Below are positions 1 to 13,700 of a stretch of DNA of 64,000 bases, piece after piece (position 1 is the first letter of the stretch; each line of letters starts with the position of its first letter). Location: the NCBI GenBank assembly GCA_020796225.1, contig CM036754.1, positions 42,073,779 through 42,137,778 of the forward strand, read 5' to 3'. The notes under the pieces were generated by a model, which saw only the letters and a list, made by a program, of their open reading frames with translations, was not told the origin of the DNA and searched no databases. The translations under genes were made by a program, and so were the position numbers. Source of the stretch: Arion vulgaris. Taxonomy: Eukaryota; Mollusca; Gastropoda; Stylommatophora; Arionidae.

Positions 1-1232
1 AACAAGCATCCCTGCCTCACCCCTGTTCTTATCTCAAAGGATTCTGTCAGTTGACCCTCGTGTATGACTCTGCATTTCATTCCTTCATACGGTTTCTTTA
101 TTAGGTTTGCAATCTTGGGTGGAACTCCATAGTGTATTAATAGTTTCCACAATGATTCCCTATCCAGACTATCAAACGCCTTTTCATAATCCCCAAAACC
201 TATGTATAGTGGTGAGTTCCACTCCAAGCTTTGCTCCACTATAATACGCAGTGTAGCTATCTGGTCTGTGCAGGATCTATTCCCACGGAACCCTGCTTGT
301 TCTTCTCTCAGTTGTTTATCTATGGCCTCTTTAAGTCTATTGAGTATAATCCTGTTTAATACTTTGCCTGGCACTGATAGTAGCACTATCCCTCTATAGT
401 TTGTACATTCTTGCATGTCTCCCTTCTTTGGCAGTTTTACCAAGTGACCTTCTTTCCACTCTACTGGTATCTCTTCTCTCTCCCATATCTTCCTAGTAAT
501 TTGTATAGTAGCTCTGTTGAGGTATCTTTATCTGCCTTAATGGCCTCTGCTGGAATGTTGTCTGGCCCTGCTGCTTTTCTATCCTTTAAATTTTCTATGG
601 CCTTCATTATTTCTTCTTTACTTGGTCTTTCACAATTAATTTGTAGCTCCTCTTCAGCTGGCTCTATTTCCGGTGGGACCTGCGGTTTTGGCATAGCAGT
701 TCTTCAAAATGTTCTTTCCATCTCTCCATTTGTTCTTTAGTGTTGCTAATTACTTTGCCTCTTGTCTTTTATAAGGCCACTTGATTGTTTGTATTTTCCT
801 GTTAACTTCCTTGTGATGTTATACAGGTCCCTCATATTTCCTTTTCTGCTGCTTCTTCTGCTTCTCCTGCCAACTCCTCTATATATTTTATTTTATCCCT
901 TCTTATGTTTTGTTTAACCTTTTTGTTGGCTTCCCCATATACCTTGTGGGCTTTAGTACCTCTAGTTTTGCATCTGTTTAGATCCGCTTTCCTGCTTTTT
1001 CTTTCTTTGATCAGACTAAGGGTATCTGTTGTTATCCAATCTTTGTTTTTCCGCTCCTTATCTCCCAAAACCTCTGAGCATGTATCCTTCCAAAATTTTT
1101 TATCTGTTGCCAATGTTCCTTAATATTCATATCGTCTACCAGCTGTTCCAATGCTTGGTACTTGTTTGATACTGCGACTGCAAATCTGTCTCTTACTTCC
1201 TGGTTCCTAAGCTCTTCTACTTTGAACTTGCC
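1..1232 (-). mobile_element. LINE reverse-transcriptase fragment, runs off left edge
   Basis: The minus strand reads through degraded frames: RNQEVRDRFAVAVSNKYQAL, then ATDKKFWKDTCSEVLGDKER, then ENLKDRKAAGPDNIPAEAIK (RT fingers), and finally a palm-like GFGDYEKAFDSLD near position 190. This is the endonuclease-RT linker and RT of a non-LTR retrotransposon. Stops and shifts show it is dead. Confidence 0.75.
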
Positions 1233-1470
1233 TGCTTTGATATTCTTTGATAATTTCTTCTCAAGGTGTGTCCAACATATCTCCATCTTCTCCCTTCTCC
1301 TTCTTATAACAGCTGTTACTAGTGGTTGACCAGACATTTCTCTGATTTCATCAATTCTCCGGAATTCATTCCATTTTATGTTCATTATTTTTCACTGACA
1401 CCTATTTTCAAATGCATTCATCTTGCTTTCTATATCTTTAGTCATGTTCCACACATTGCCACTGAGAAAA
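1233..1470 (-). mobile_element. LINE RT C-terminal fragment, fused upstream of another LINE segment
   Basis: The minus strand encodes IMNIKWNEFRRIDEIREMSG and QPLVTAVIRRRR, the post-RT domain of the family also seen at 16413-16810 and 26126-26800. It is followed directly by an N-terminal segment of an RT ORF, so the order is inverted relative to an intact element. Confidence 0.68.
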
Positions 1471-1604
1471 TGTGTTGGAATAATATACATGAAATTTGTC
1501 CCCTTCAGTTTACTCATCTATTTAAATTTACCCACAAACCTCTTTTGTTGTGGTATCTCAGGTTAAGAACCTCTGATTTATTGTGATATTTCTATGTACT
1601 TTAG

Positions 1605-1783
1605 GTTCTAACAGGAGAAAACTGTGCAAAGATTGTCGACAAGACAGTATCAGTTTGTAGATTCCATTCATTTGGATTGTTGTCAACTGAACCACTTCCA
1701 CCACTACACCTGAATCAAGAATGTAATAACAGGTGGTTTCAATACACCTGTCATGACATACCAGGGTTTTCCATGAATATCAG
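1605..1783 (+). CDS. CAMKMT: CAMKMT exon (first in window)
   Basis: Acceptor TTTAG before 1605 and donor GTAAGA after 1783. It encodes VLTGENCAKIVDKTVSVCRF and onward to FQYTCHDIPGFSMNI, which aligns with the human stretch after WKLLRQ. It ends with two bases of a split codon (phase 2). The codon for the initiating Met is not in the window. Confidence 0.92.
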
Positions 1784-4700
1784 GTAAGATAACGAGGAAA
1801 TTATGTGCAAGATACTGTAAATGTTGTTTGTTTGCGTTTGATCTTCATCGCTAGAGAAGAAAACAATACCAATATCTCCATCGACAATCACCCATTAAAA
1901 TAAGTCAAAGACTTAACATACCTAGGGAGCATTTTTTCAGCAAACAGAAGAATAACTAATGAAATCCAACACAGATGCAACAAAGCAAATCAAATGATAG
2001 GACAAATGACGCCAATATTAAAATGCAAACATGGCACCTTGAACACAAAAAGAGCAATGTTCAACACAATCTTTCTTCCCACATTACGCTATCAGTGCCA
2101 AACCTGGACGCTGACATCAAATAATAGAAGAAAACTAGTCACGACAGAGATGAAGTGTCTACCCAGAATGCTAGGGGTAACAAGAAGAGACCGGTTGAGA
2201 AATGAAGACATCAGGAAAAAGTGGGTGCAACATCAGTACTAAACTTCATCAAGAAACAACAAATTAAAAATGGTTCCGCCACATAAGCAGATTATCAACA
2301 GACAGTGCATCTCAAAGATCATTGTTGCTCCGATATAATGGATACAAAGCAAAAGGTCGGCCACGCAAAAGGTGGACCTCAGAGATAACAGAGACAATGA
2401 AAGACACTATTTATGAAGTGCGCACACAGGCTTGTTCTAGAAATTTCATCTTATCCTGACGCTTTGAGGCAAAACAGGATTGGAGAAAAGAAAGAAAACG
2501 ATTTTTATTTTTATACTCCATATCGACCACTTGTTAACCCCTCTATGTGATTTGAGCCAAAGAGCAAATTTACGTTGTGTCAGCTATGCGCCTACAAGTA
2601 GTCCAGCACATTCAATTTCTGCAACACTTTTTATTTACTAGGGTTGCTTCCCTAGGTCATATGTAACTATTTCTTCTTCTTCTGCATTCTCACTAGATTG
2701 GGATTTCAGATTCTCTAATAAAGGCAGCCATCTTCTTCAGATTATCAGCCACACCATACAGTTTGTCTTGGACGCTAGTGTAAGTGGGTCACCTCTTTCT
2801 TCTCAAGTCTGCATACCGGGGCAGTTCTGTAGGATATAATTCCTATGATTTCTGCTTCCCGTTTGTGCCGACCTCTTCCGCAGTAAGTTTTGGCCACCCT
2901 CATGATGGTAGGTCTGGCACTCTTACTGCGTGGCTAAATCTCCGAGGCAGATTGGCGACCGTTATCCCATTCCTCATTGTGAGAGGTCGTTGCACCATGT
3001 TATGCGCCTTACAGCCTGGTGCATCCGTTTTCTGCAAGCATTTGTTTCGGGTTAGCATTCTCTAGCGGACACATGCATCCAATTTCAGCCAAACCACCTT
3101 AGTCGCCTCTTACGACATGCGTGCAGGTAACAGTGGTTCTATTCTTTACAGCCCAAATTTGGGCCCCAGTAACCACTCGGGTGATATGTTACTATTTAAG
3201 TGAACACTTTCCATCATAGCTATTTAATTGCAACGAACAATTAAATAGTTTGTCCTTTCATATGTAACTAGTTAAGTGAACACTTTCCGTCATGGCTATT
3301 TAATTGCAATGAACAATTAAATAGTTTTGTCCTTTCAAATGTAACTATTTAAGTGAACATTTATATAACTTATTATGGAGACTACTCTGTCACGAAAACT
3401 GCACTGAGATAGATACCAGATGGTAAACGTAAGTGTGAAAGATCCAAAATGACCTGAAGGAAGAATAGTAGAACAGGAACTGAAATAAATGAATCACAGA
3501 TGGAACACAATACAGATATGGCCAAGAACAGAGAAGGATAGCGTGCATTTGTTGCTGCCCTAAACACCATGGGCATCACATGCGAGAGAGAGAGTGTTAT
3601 ATAACTTTTCTTTTGTAGCCATTTGAGTGAACCATTTAAGTAAGTACAGCGAACATTTGAATAAATTATTATTTCTCTTTTAGTTATTTCAGTTGAGTGA
3701 ATATTTTTTTCACCTTCTTTTCTTTCTTCTTATAGCCATTTAAGTGGAGCATTAACAGCAGAGAGACTGAATGGTTTCAACAACACAGGAAATGTTTGTA
3801 AGTTAACCAGTGTCAACATTCATCATCATCAAGTAGCTTGTCCCTTCTGGAACTAGATTCCCATGACAGCAGACCTGAAAACTTCTGTTCTGTGCAAGTT
3901 GACCAACAGCAGTCATTCTCAGATCATCAATGACATCTTGCACCCATTTTCTTCTAGGTCAACCTTTCATTCTTCTTCTAGGCACTCATGTCATTTTATT
4001 TGTCCGAAATATTTAATTTACCTTGATTTTATGTTCTTTAATAGCCAACTCTCTTTAATATAAAACTGTTGCAGAACAGAAGCATTGGTTCTTTTTTCTG
4101 TTCATTATATTCTAAGTACTCTTCTGTTGCATTTTCATTCAAAGGCATTTATGCCAACACTAGCTCAGAACAATTGTCCAGATTGATATTGTTTCTGATG
4201 ATAACAGTATTAATCAATTCATAGCATGATAACAGTAGCTGTATTGTAAATAACTAATTAACATTCAACTCTTATTAACCCATAGTGGACCAAGCTACAC
4301 ACCATGTGACATTGGTGGTAGACGCACTGGGATCAGCCACAACCTAGGGTAGTGTTAGGGTAATCTTTTGGGATCTCTGTGGCTAAGTGGTTATGCCTTC
4401 ACCTTGCATTCCGAAGGTTGTGGATTCGAATCTGAATCCTGCCATTCTGTTCACATTTGCTTTTTTTCCAGCGACTCCTAGGATAGTTGCAGAAGCTACA
4501 AAGTTCATGCTTTGTGCAGTACTCTCGGCAGGTGGCATGCCACTTCTGTGGAGAGGGACCAAGCTATATGGGGTAAAACCCGGTGCAATGACATCAATGC
4601 TTTGGCTTTAGGACCTTTTAGTAAAGTTATATTCCAGTTCCTCTTTTTAAATTTAACCTTTGGTCATTGGTCATTTTTGGCTTTACATGTGAACATAGCT

Positions 4701-7700
4701 GTTTCCGATTTTAGTATAGTGAACTAATATAATCTGCTACAAATTCAACAGATTTTTTTAAGCACAATTTTTACTTGAAGAGAGTATGTCATCTTCTGAC
4801 ATAAACACTGTAAAAAAGTTTTTCATTCATAAAAACTGATGACACTTTCCTGCATTATGTAAATATTAACATAGTATGAACAGAAACATGTTTTATGACT
4901 AGCAGATGTATAGGATATATTTAATCTGAGTGGTAAATGACAATTTTATCCTCATTTTATTATTTTTTCCCATCTTACTAAAAATCATTTTGCATTTCAG
5001 TTTTCTTCTTAAGAAATATTTTGCTAATGTAAATAAACAGAATTCAATTCTAAACATTTTAATATATGATACATGCTCTTTAAGTAACGAATAACAGTTT
5101 TATAACAAAACTAATAACTCCTGTCTGTATAAAAATGTATTATTAAAAAATGGCCTGTAAAAACATCATTTTTACCATCATTTACTAAGTTTTAAAACAC
5201 ACTTCTCCCCTTTACGGGAGCAGCAAAACTTTGCATTTTCTTATATCATGGTGTTAGTATGTGGTCAAAAATCTGGTGGCCACAGAGATGTGGTTTTATA
5301 AAAGAATATTAAGAATCCAATGGACTGTACATACATGGCAACCGCTCCGGACAAGCAATCTGATTCCTCTGCTCTATAGAGTCCCGGACAGCAATGACAA
5401 TCCCATGATTCCTCTGCACTATCCGAGTCCCGGACAAGCAATCTGATTCCTCTGCACTATACGAGTCCCTCAGTATACTCTGAGAAATAAAAACAAAGCG
5501 CTGTAATGACTGTTCTTTTATGAGAAGGGGAGGCTTAGAATGCATAGTCACTTGTGTGTTGCTGGAGCCCAAAGGGTGAACAAAGAATAGTAACACTGCG
5601 ACCTACAAGGCATGTTGTAAGAGGCGACTAAGGTAGGAGTCTAGGGAAGCTATCCTAGTAAATAAAAGGACGCAGAAATCAGTTGTGCTGGCCTACTTGT
5701 AGACACATAGACGCACAATTGCTCAGGCTCAGATCACATTCTCTCGCGATCCCAAGATCACATACAAATCACTAAGAGTTGTTCAACAAGTGGTCGATAT
5801 AGAGCGTTTGAAGAAGAAGAAGATTAACACTGAAATATGGGACTAAATTTTTGTCAACAAACATTTGCTTATTTTGCTTGTGTTTTTAAATGCATTTATG
5901 TTTAATAAGAGCAATGTTCTAGACCTGCCAGATTAGTTAATAACCTGTTCTGTTACATATTGTTCCAGGTGTCTGGCCGTCAGAGGAGGTCATGACCTAT
6001 TATTGCATGCAGCATGTGCAAGACTTCAAGTTAGTTTGATAAATGTTATCAACAGTAGCTAGTTGTATGTGTACATATGTGCTGACACATAAATGTTATC
6101 AACAGTAACTAGTTGTATGTGTACATATGGGCTGACAAATATATTATATTTGTGTCTTTTTCTTGACTTTGGACATTGACAGAGCCATCAATCTTGTAGC
6201 ACTAAAGTTCTTGCCATGCTGGGTCCATGGCCATCCTTCGTATAGTGCACCTTCTTCTTGAAGCTCAATATCGACCACTTGTCAACCACTCTTGTGTTTT
6301 GTATGTGATCTGAGCTCAATAGCAATTGTACATTGTGTCAGTTATTCGCCTACAAGTAGGCCAGCACATCTGATTTCTGCGCTGCTTTTTATGTACTAGG
6401 GTAGCATCCCTAGGGCCTACATCAGTTGCCTCTTACGACATGCATTGTAGGTTGCAGTGGTACTATTCTTTGCTTCCCTTCCGGGCCCCGGCACCATATG
6501 GGCGGTATAGTGCACCAAGTCTGACCTACACTTTACATCTCATCCTCGACTGGTCTCCTCCGGGATAACTTTGGTCTGCTTTCTGTTTATCTTCCGTCCT
6601 GTGTTTATTTATGTCATTTCATATGATGGTTTCTGGCTGACTTCTTAGTACATGTCTTATTCAACTTCAATGTCTGCCTTGTATCACTGTGTGCTAAGTC
6701 GCAGATAGGAAAGTTGATAACACACTGCGCTAATGACCATGTGCTGTATAAAATTCTGCGGTACGTGACCAACTTAAGAAAAAACATATCAGTGTCTAAA
6801 AAAAGGGTCTAACGGTGAAGGATTCAATTTATTGCCCAATATGGCTCCGTCCTCGTCGGCAGAGATGGCGCACCATCTGCCAGAAATGTATTGCACAAAC
6901 TCTGTAGCTCTGGCAACAATCCTAGGAATCTCATGAAAAATTGCACTGTGACTTGGTCTAGATTCGAACCCACAACCTTCAGAACAACAGGTCAAAGTCT
7001 TAACCACTTTGCCATAGAGATCCCCATATCTCGATGTGTACATGATCCTTTGGACTACAGGAAACAATCATCCTTTACTTCATGATCGAAATTACAAAGT
7101 ATATTTGAAGTCAAAATAAGGCTCACCTGAATGATGAGGGACACTTTTGATAAGAAAAACAAGCGTTCATGCAAAAACCAGTCAAAATTAACTGCATTTT
7201 CTCTTGGTTGCACTTGTTGAAAAGTTCCTCGCTTTGATTTTCTTTTTGCAAAAAATTCCGAGAATTTTTCTGTCATTTAAAAAAATTATAGCAGTCTATA
7301 TGTTCCCTTTTCCTGTGGTTCTCCAGCATTCAGATCTATACAAAGGTACTGAAAGTACATATTTCTCATATATTCTTAATTTAGTTTTTGTGTTATTCTG
7401 GGAAGGTTAGATTGACAAATAATTCTTCCTCTCTCCCATGTCTTTATAACCCCTAATAGGGCATATGCCCTCAACCAACTCGTGCCAAGTCTTCCTATCT
7501 CTAGCAATTTCCTGCAGCTCCCTCCAGCTCTTCTTCATATTGTTGATCTCTGCATCCAGATCTCATCTCCATGTATTACAAATAATTCTACACTTTTTTA
7601 TTGACAACTAATTCTTCCTTTCCTTATCCTTTTATTAATATCCTCACTCCTTTAGAGTATTACTGCTCTTCTTGAATGTTTCTATTTCTGTGTATTTGTT

Positions 7701-10700
7701 TACAACTATGCTTCATTTGTGCATACATACATGTATGCTGTATTTGTGCCTATTTATGTACAAACATGCGCTATATGTGAATATGTTCATTCAAACATGC
7801 GTCATTTATTTATATATGTATGATCAACCCACATATAGTTATATGAGAATGAAACTAATACAATTAACCAATATTTTCTTATAGTTATATGACAATACAC
7901 TTTAGGAAGAAACACTATAAAAAGAATGCACATATCAGATGTCTGGGTCTGTTGACACCTAACTAGCACAACAAACTACCCCTCCTAGCCACAAATCACA
8001 TACGGATCACAAAGAGAGGTCAAATAAGTGGTTGATATGAAACAAACGAAGGAAAAGATGACAATGTAATTAGCACAATGAACCATTTTATTATACTTTT
8101 GACCGACAATAGAAGAGTTTTATTTTCTCAATATATTATAATTACATGTAGTTCATATCATCTATAATTTGTTTCAGAGGACAGCGTGTGTGTGAGCTTG
8201 GTGGAGGAATGACCTGTTTAGCTGGAGTGGCGGTAAGCTTCTTTTACTGTTTCTTTTTTCTATATTAAATGAAATAAAAGTGGAGTGTCTGGCCGTGGGG
8301 ATTAGAGCATGAGCTCCCATTTGAGACCGGTTCAATCCCTGGTAGGGAAAAAGGTGTTTTTTTGTTGGGTGCATAAAGAAAAACTCCTAACCTGAACAGT
8401 TTCACATCTACTGCATTAGCCATGCAGCCAATAAATTCCATAGGCTCATGTCCCCCCTTATAAAGTCCTTATGTGGTCACCAGTTGGGAAAAGAAAACGT
8501 GGAATACCTAAGACCACTCTTTGAAGAACAATCCTACAAGAAAGTAAACTATTGGGATATAAAACCATACGAGATCTCCACCTGCTAGCAATGAACCGCA
8601 TCACATGGTGATCTAAAACCTCTGCCCTGTGTGCAGCCTTTGGCATGAAAGGATCAAACTAACTAACTAACATGTCCCCCTGTCCTACATCACCCTTAAA
8701 AGTGATATTATGGGCAGCAAAGTCGTTTTTTATTTAATGAAAGGAAAATATTATTGAAAGAACAAATCAGCACCAAATATACTTCTACCAATTCTCTGAT
8801 GTTCTTCTTCTTCACTCACTCTCAGATGGCTTCTTGACCATGTTCAAAGCAAGACCTCTTCTTCATTCATTTGTCAACAATTTGTTAAACCAGTCTGTGT
8901 GGTCTGTATGGGATTTGCATCTTAGTGACAGTTAGGCTCTTGCATACTCCTACAATATATATATATTCCTCTGTCCCTGGCAACTCGCTCAATCTCTTCC
9001 TTGGAATTGTCGAATATTTTTTGCCTCTCTCAGCAAAGTTCATTTCAGGGTTTCCCTAGGGCATCCTCTCTTTCTTGAACCCTTTGCTTCCAATTTCAGT
9101 GCCTGCTTTGTTATTCTTTGATCATTTCTTCTCAAGGTATGCCCAACATATCTCCATCTTCTCCTTCTTATAACAGTTGTTATAGGGATTGCCCAGATAT
9201 TTCTCTGATTTCATAACCTCCTGAATTCCTCCTATTTTATGTTCATTATTTTTCACAGACATTTGGTACATGCAGTGTTATAAATAATAAATAAAATTTC
9301 CTGCAGCCTTATCAAACCTTTGAATGTGAAGTGCCTGTCACTTTCTATTTCTATACCCTAGTGTGCAGGAGGATCAATTCTTTTCCTTGCATGGAACTGA
9401 ACCCACACCCCTCTTGCTTCTGAGTCAATAGAAAAGCACTTATGCCATACACTAATCCATCCCATGAATACAGTATTAGGCCTATATTTATCTTTGACAA
9501 CGGCACACAATGGGAATAGGGGCTAACATCTCGCCAGCCACCTTTACTTTCCAGTGTTTCTCTGGTACCTAATTGAAGCTGGGTTTACCTGAGAGCCGTC
9601 GGTCTGAAAAATTTCCACACATAAATCCAATGTGAATCTGGGTAGTAAAGCTAGTATTTAAAACCAGGCCTTCACTCAAAAATCAGTAGCGCCATACCAT
9701 GTGACTACGCCTCAATGCATAGCGGATGAATGCAAGAAGAAGAAGCTAGTAGTAAATAAAGTGTTATGTTTATGCAACTTGGTTTAGTTCCTTCAGTAGT
9801 TGAGTATTTGTTCTTTGATTTGTTTGCAGTTAGGAATAAACTCTGAAGCTGCACATGTTGAACTGACTGATGGCAATCAAGCATCTGTACAGAGTAAGTT
9901 GCATAAATACACAAATCTATTTCCCAGTATTTCTTCATCAGGGTTAGATTAAAGGTACTCGATCCGCTCCTTCAATGAGCCATCTGGATATTTTTCCAGA
10001 GAGCCCTGTTCTTAGTGTAGATAAGATAGAGTTCCTAGTCCTGTCGGAGACTGATGATAAAACATATGTCCCATGTTCAAGTTGAGCATGTAAAATAACC
10101 CTTCACAGTTCAAAACTTGAGAAGAGCAGACTGGAAAGCTGCTGCCCTGACAAAATTCATCAGAAAGATTTATTTTTTTACTCCTTCAAAATATTTGCAC
10201 CATCTTCTAAATTACATTGGTGATCATCACCGGTGCTACGGTGCACTGCCGCTGTGATCTTCCTATGCAGTGGCGGCTTGTGGTCATTTTTCTTGGTGGG
10301 TCCTGGCAAAAATTTGGGCCTGACCCCAAAAAAATGCTTCTGTTCTGCAACAACTTGATACTAAAGAGAGTTGGCTATTAAATAATATAAAATGAAGGAC
10401 AATTAAATATTTCAGACACATCAAACGCCAGGAGCTCCTAGAGAAGATTTAAAAAAGAAAACTTGCCTGGAACGCAGATTTTGTGTGTCACCCGCATGGC
10501 AAAAAAAAATGTTAACTTGTGAATGAGACTACACGTCTTATGCATATTAGGTGATTTTGTAATATATAATCTCTGCGACAGATGGCTACGTCCTGTAAAT
10601 GATATGCCACAATTTTCTCTCTATAATGTAGTGTATTGTGAAAGAAGTGAAATTCTTCACTTCTGTTGTATTCTTTGCTTGATAAAGGCAATTTGGTCGA

Positions 10701-13700
10701 AACGTTTCTGTGTATTGTCATTGTTTTTGTATTTTGTAAATCTATAGTACTTTGTTATTGTTAAAAATGTTTTTATGTGTTTCGCTCAATTCAGTTGACA
10801 ATTAACTCAAATGTATGAAAGAAAATGATATGCCACAATTTTCACTCTATATGTAGTGTACTGTGAAAGAAGTGAAATTCTTTACTTCTGTTGTATTCTT
10901 TGCTTGATGAAGGCAATTTGGTCAAAACGTTTCTGTGTATTGTCATTGTTTTTGTATTTTGTAAATCTCTAGTACTTTGTTATTGTTTAAAATGTTTTGA
11001 TGTGTTTCGCTCAATTCAGTTGACAATTAACTCAAATGTACGAAAGAAAATTGCTGTAGACAAGGTGTATTAATGCAAGGGACAATTCCCTAAAACTAAT
11101 TTTATTCTATGATGGTTTGTTATTTATTACTATTATTTTCTATAATTTTACGCTATTTTATATAAAATTGGGGATTCAATATATAATTAAACGGACTATT
11201 TAATCTAGAGTCCTCGTTTATCTGGGAAGTAGGTTGGCGCGTAAGAATGAATATATCTTCCGGCTGAATGAAAATGACATAATTGTTTTGACAATTATCT
11301 TTGCAATAGCGATCAAAGGTCAGAGGTCGCAATGTTACATATTAGATAGGAATCTTGTAAACTGGCCCCAGAAATAGTGCACTGCACAATGCATGAAGCA
11401 TTAGAAGGAAAATGCTAAGTTTCAGTACATATAATATTTTTTAATAAAGATATGTTATATATTAATATGATTGTTATATTATTCTGATATAATATTTATA
11501 TTTTAGTGTTCTATATTCACCTTTCAAACCTAATCAGTGTCAAGTTAAAAGTCATAATTATGAAAAAATAATTTCTAAAATAATAACTACACGTTAATTA
11601 TTTTTGGTTTTGGTGGTGCCGGTTCTTACTGGCTCCTAATGACCAGGGGTGTATACTAATTAGGAAGGAAAGATGCTGGATTTCAAACTGTGTGATATTT
11701 TAGCGTTATATATCAACTTTCAAAGCTAATCAGTATCCCGTTGAAAGTAATAATTATGAACAAATAATGTCTAAAATAATAAGTACACGTTACTCAATAT
11801 TTTGGTGGGGCCGGGCCCCACTGGTCCTTAATGATGAGCCGCACCTGTTCCTATGTAATAAAGAGATCGGAGCACACATGGTTACTCACGGAAGTGTAAT
11901 GAATATGGTCCTATCAATCAATAAGCTCTTTGACATCTATTGACGGAGACTGAGTATCTATGACAACGATTCGGTAACCAATAATCAGTAGAGCCTACTA
12001 CTTCTTTTTTGAACGCTCCATATTGACCACTTGTTAAACCACTTTTGATCTGTATGTAATCCAAGCCTAAGAGTTATTTTACATTGTGCCAGTTATGTAG
12101 TTCAAAAGTATAGATATGTTTTTCCACTGCCTTGTTAAATAATACAAGAATACACACATAGGATATGCCACGGTTTTCATTCATTTCATATCTCAATTAT
12201 TTGTGTATGTTCCATGTAATTTATCCACTCATTTCTATTTTCAGATCTATGGAGGATAATTGAAAGTAATTCTTTTGGTGCAACGACAGTTAATGCAAGG
12301 TAGGTAGATATCTCATGTTTATTATAATCATTTGGTGTTGCTAACAGCAAATTTAAACATTCGTCAACTGGTATCTATATAGAATAGAGGGACTGAAATG
12401 GTATGATAGGGTTACAAATAAGGAACGTATGGAGAGAACAAGACAGATTCCAGTGAACCAAGAGGTTAAAAAAGGCGCTGTTGCTAGATAGAACACACTT
12501 TGAGAAAATCCTGGGGGGATATTACAAGAAGGGCCCTTTCCTGGAACCCACAGGGACAGCGGTAGAAAGTGAGGCCTAGAAATACATGAAGAAGAGATTT
12601 GGAGGTAGAGATCAACAATATACAGAAGATCTGGAGGGAGCTGCAGGAGATAGCTAGAGATAGGAAGACTTGGCATGAGTTGATTGAGGGCCTGTGCACC
12701 AGTTGGGGTTAAAAAGTTGATAACACTAGACTTGTGATCACATGAAGTGGAAGTTCTGGGGTTCACATCCAACTTGGCCGAAAAAGAAAATTATCGGTTT
12801 TCATACATTATGGGAGAGCCGCTGTAGCGTAGTTGTTAGTGAACTCGCTTCTCAAGGCTGGTGGTCTGGGTTCAGCTCCCGCATTGCGCGTGGAATTTTT
12901 CCTGACCGCGGCGGTTCTCAGGTCGACCGAGCCTCAACTGGGTACCAGACATGCTCTGGGAAAGTAAAGGCGGCCGGCATGATGCTGACCACATCACCCA
13001 TCGTGTGCCGATGGTCAATGAAAATACAGGCCTAACACTGTATTGACCTATATACCACAAGGTATGAAAGGGTTCCTTTTTTTTTATATATATATATATA
13101 CATTATGTGGTTGGAGTACAGGAGAATATAATCCTTTTCTTAGGGATTGGCGTGGAAAGAGTTAACCATTACACCAACTCCTCCCTATATTTTATTTACA
13201 AATATGAATGTTTATGCAGAGGAAGAAGATGGCACAGTTTTAGAGAAATATTCAGTTGTTCATCTTTTGTTCAATCTTTAGGCTGCTGCGCTGGGGAATG
13301 GGCAAGGTTGAACCATTACTGCAGGCGGTATTTGATACAGTTATATGTGCTGATTGGTATGTAGGTAGTTAGTATGTCTTGACTTGTATGTGGTTAATAT
13401 GTGCTGACTGGTATCGAATAGCAGTTTAAAAAATGATTTAAGGTGAATAGAAGGGGGTGTTCTTCATTTTCTCCCCAACCGATTGTTGGATGAAGACACT
13501 AAAATTGATGTTTAATTTATCCAAGGATATAAGGAGTTTGAAATTACATGTTGTGCAAGCAGAACTGGATACCTGAGGGACAGAATGAGACATGTGTTTA
13601 ACCAGTGAGCTATGAGAACCATCAGTATGCATAACGTTTGAGTGAGATCTGCTTTTGACCTGCCTAAGGTGTTATGACATCAGTTCAGTCACCAATAATG

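Larger units (their letters stand above)
9951..11930 (+). mobile_element. SINE family 4, split by a hAT element
   Basis: Two pieces, 9951-10267 and 11848-11930, together match the intact copy at 15700-16110 (GAGTTCCTAGTCCTGTCGGA, CATCTTCTAAATTACAT, then AAGAGATCGGAGCACACATG). Confidence 0.8.

Noticed and set aside
10600..11060. Complete hammerhead ribozyme
   Set aside because: The core resembles one but no stem III partner or UH cleavage site was found; retained only as a low-confidence finding.
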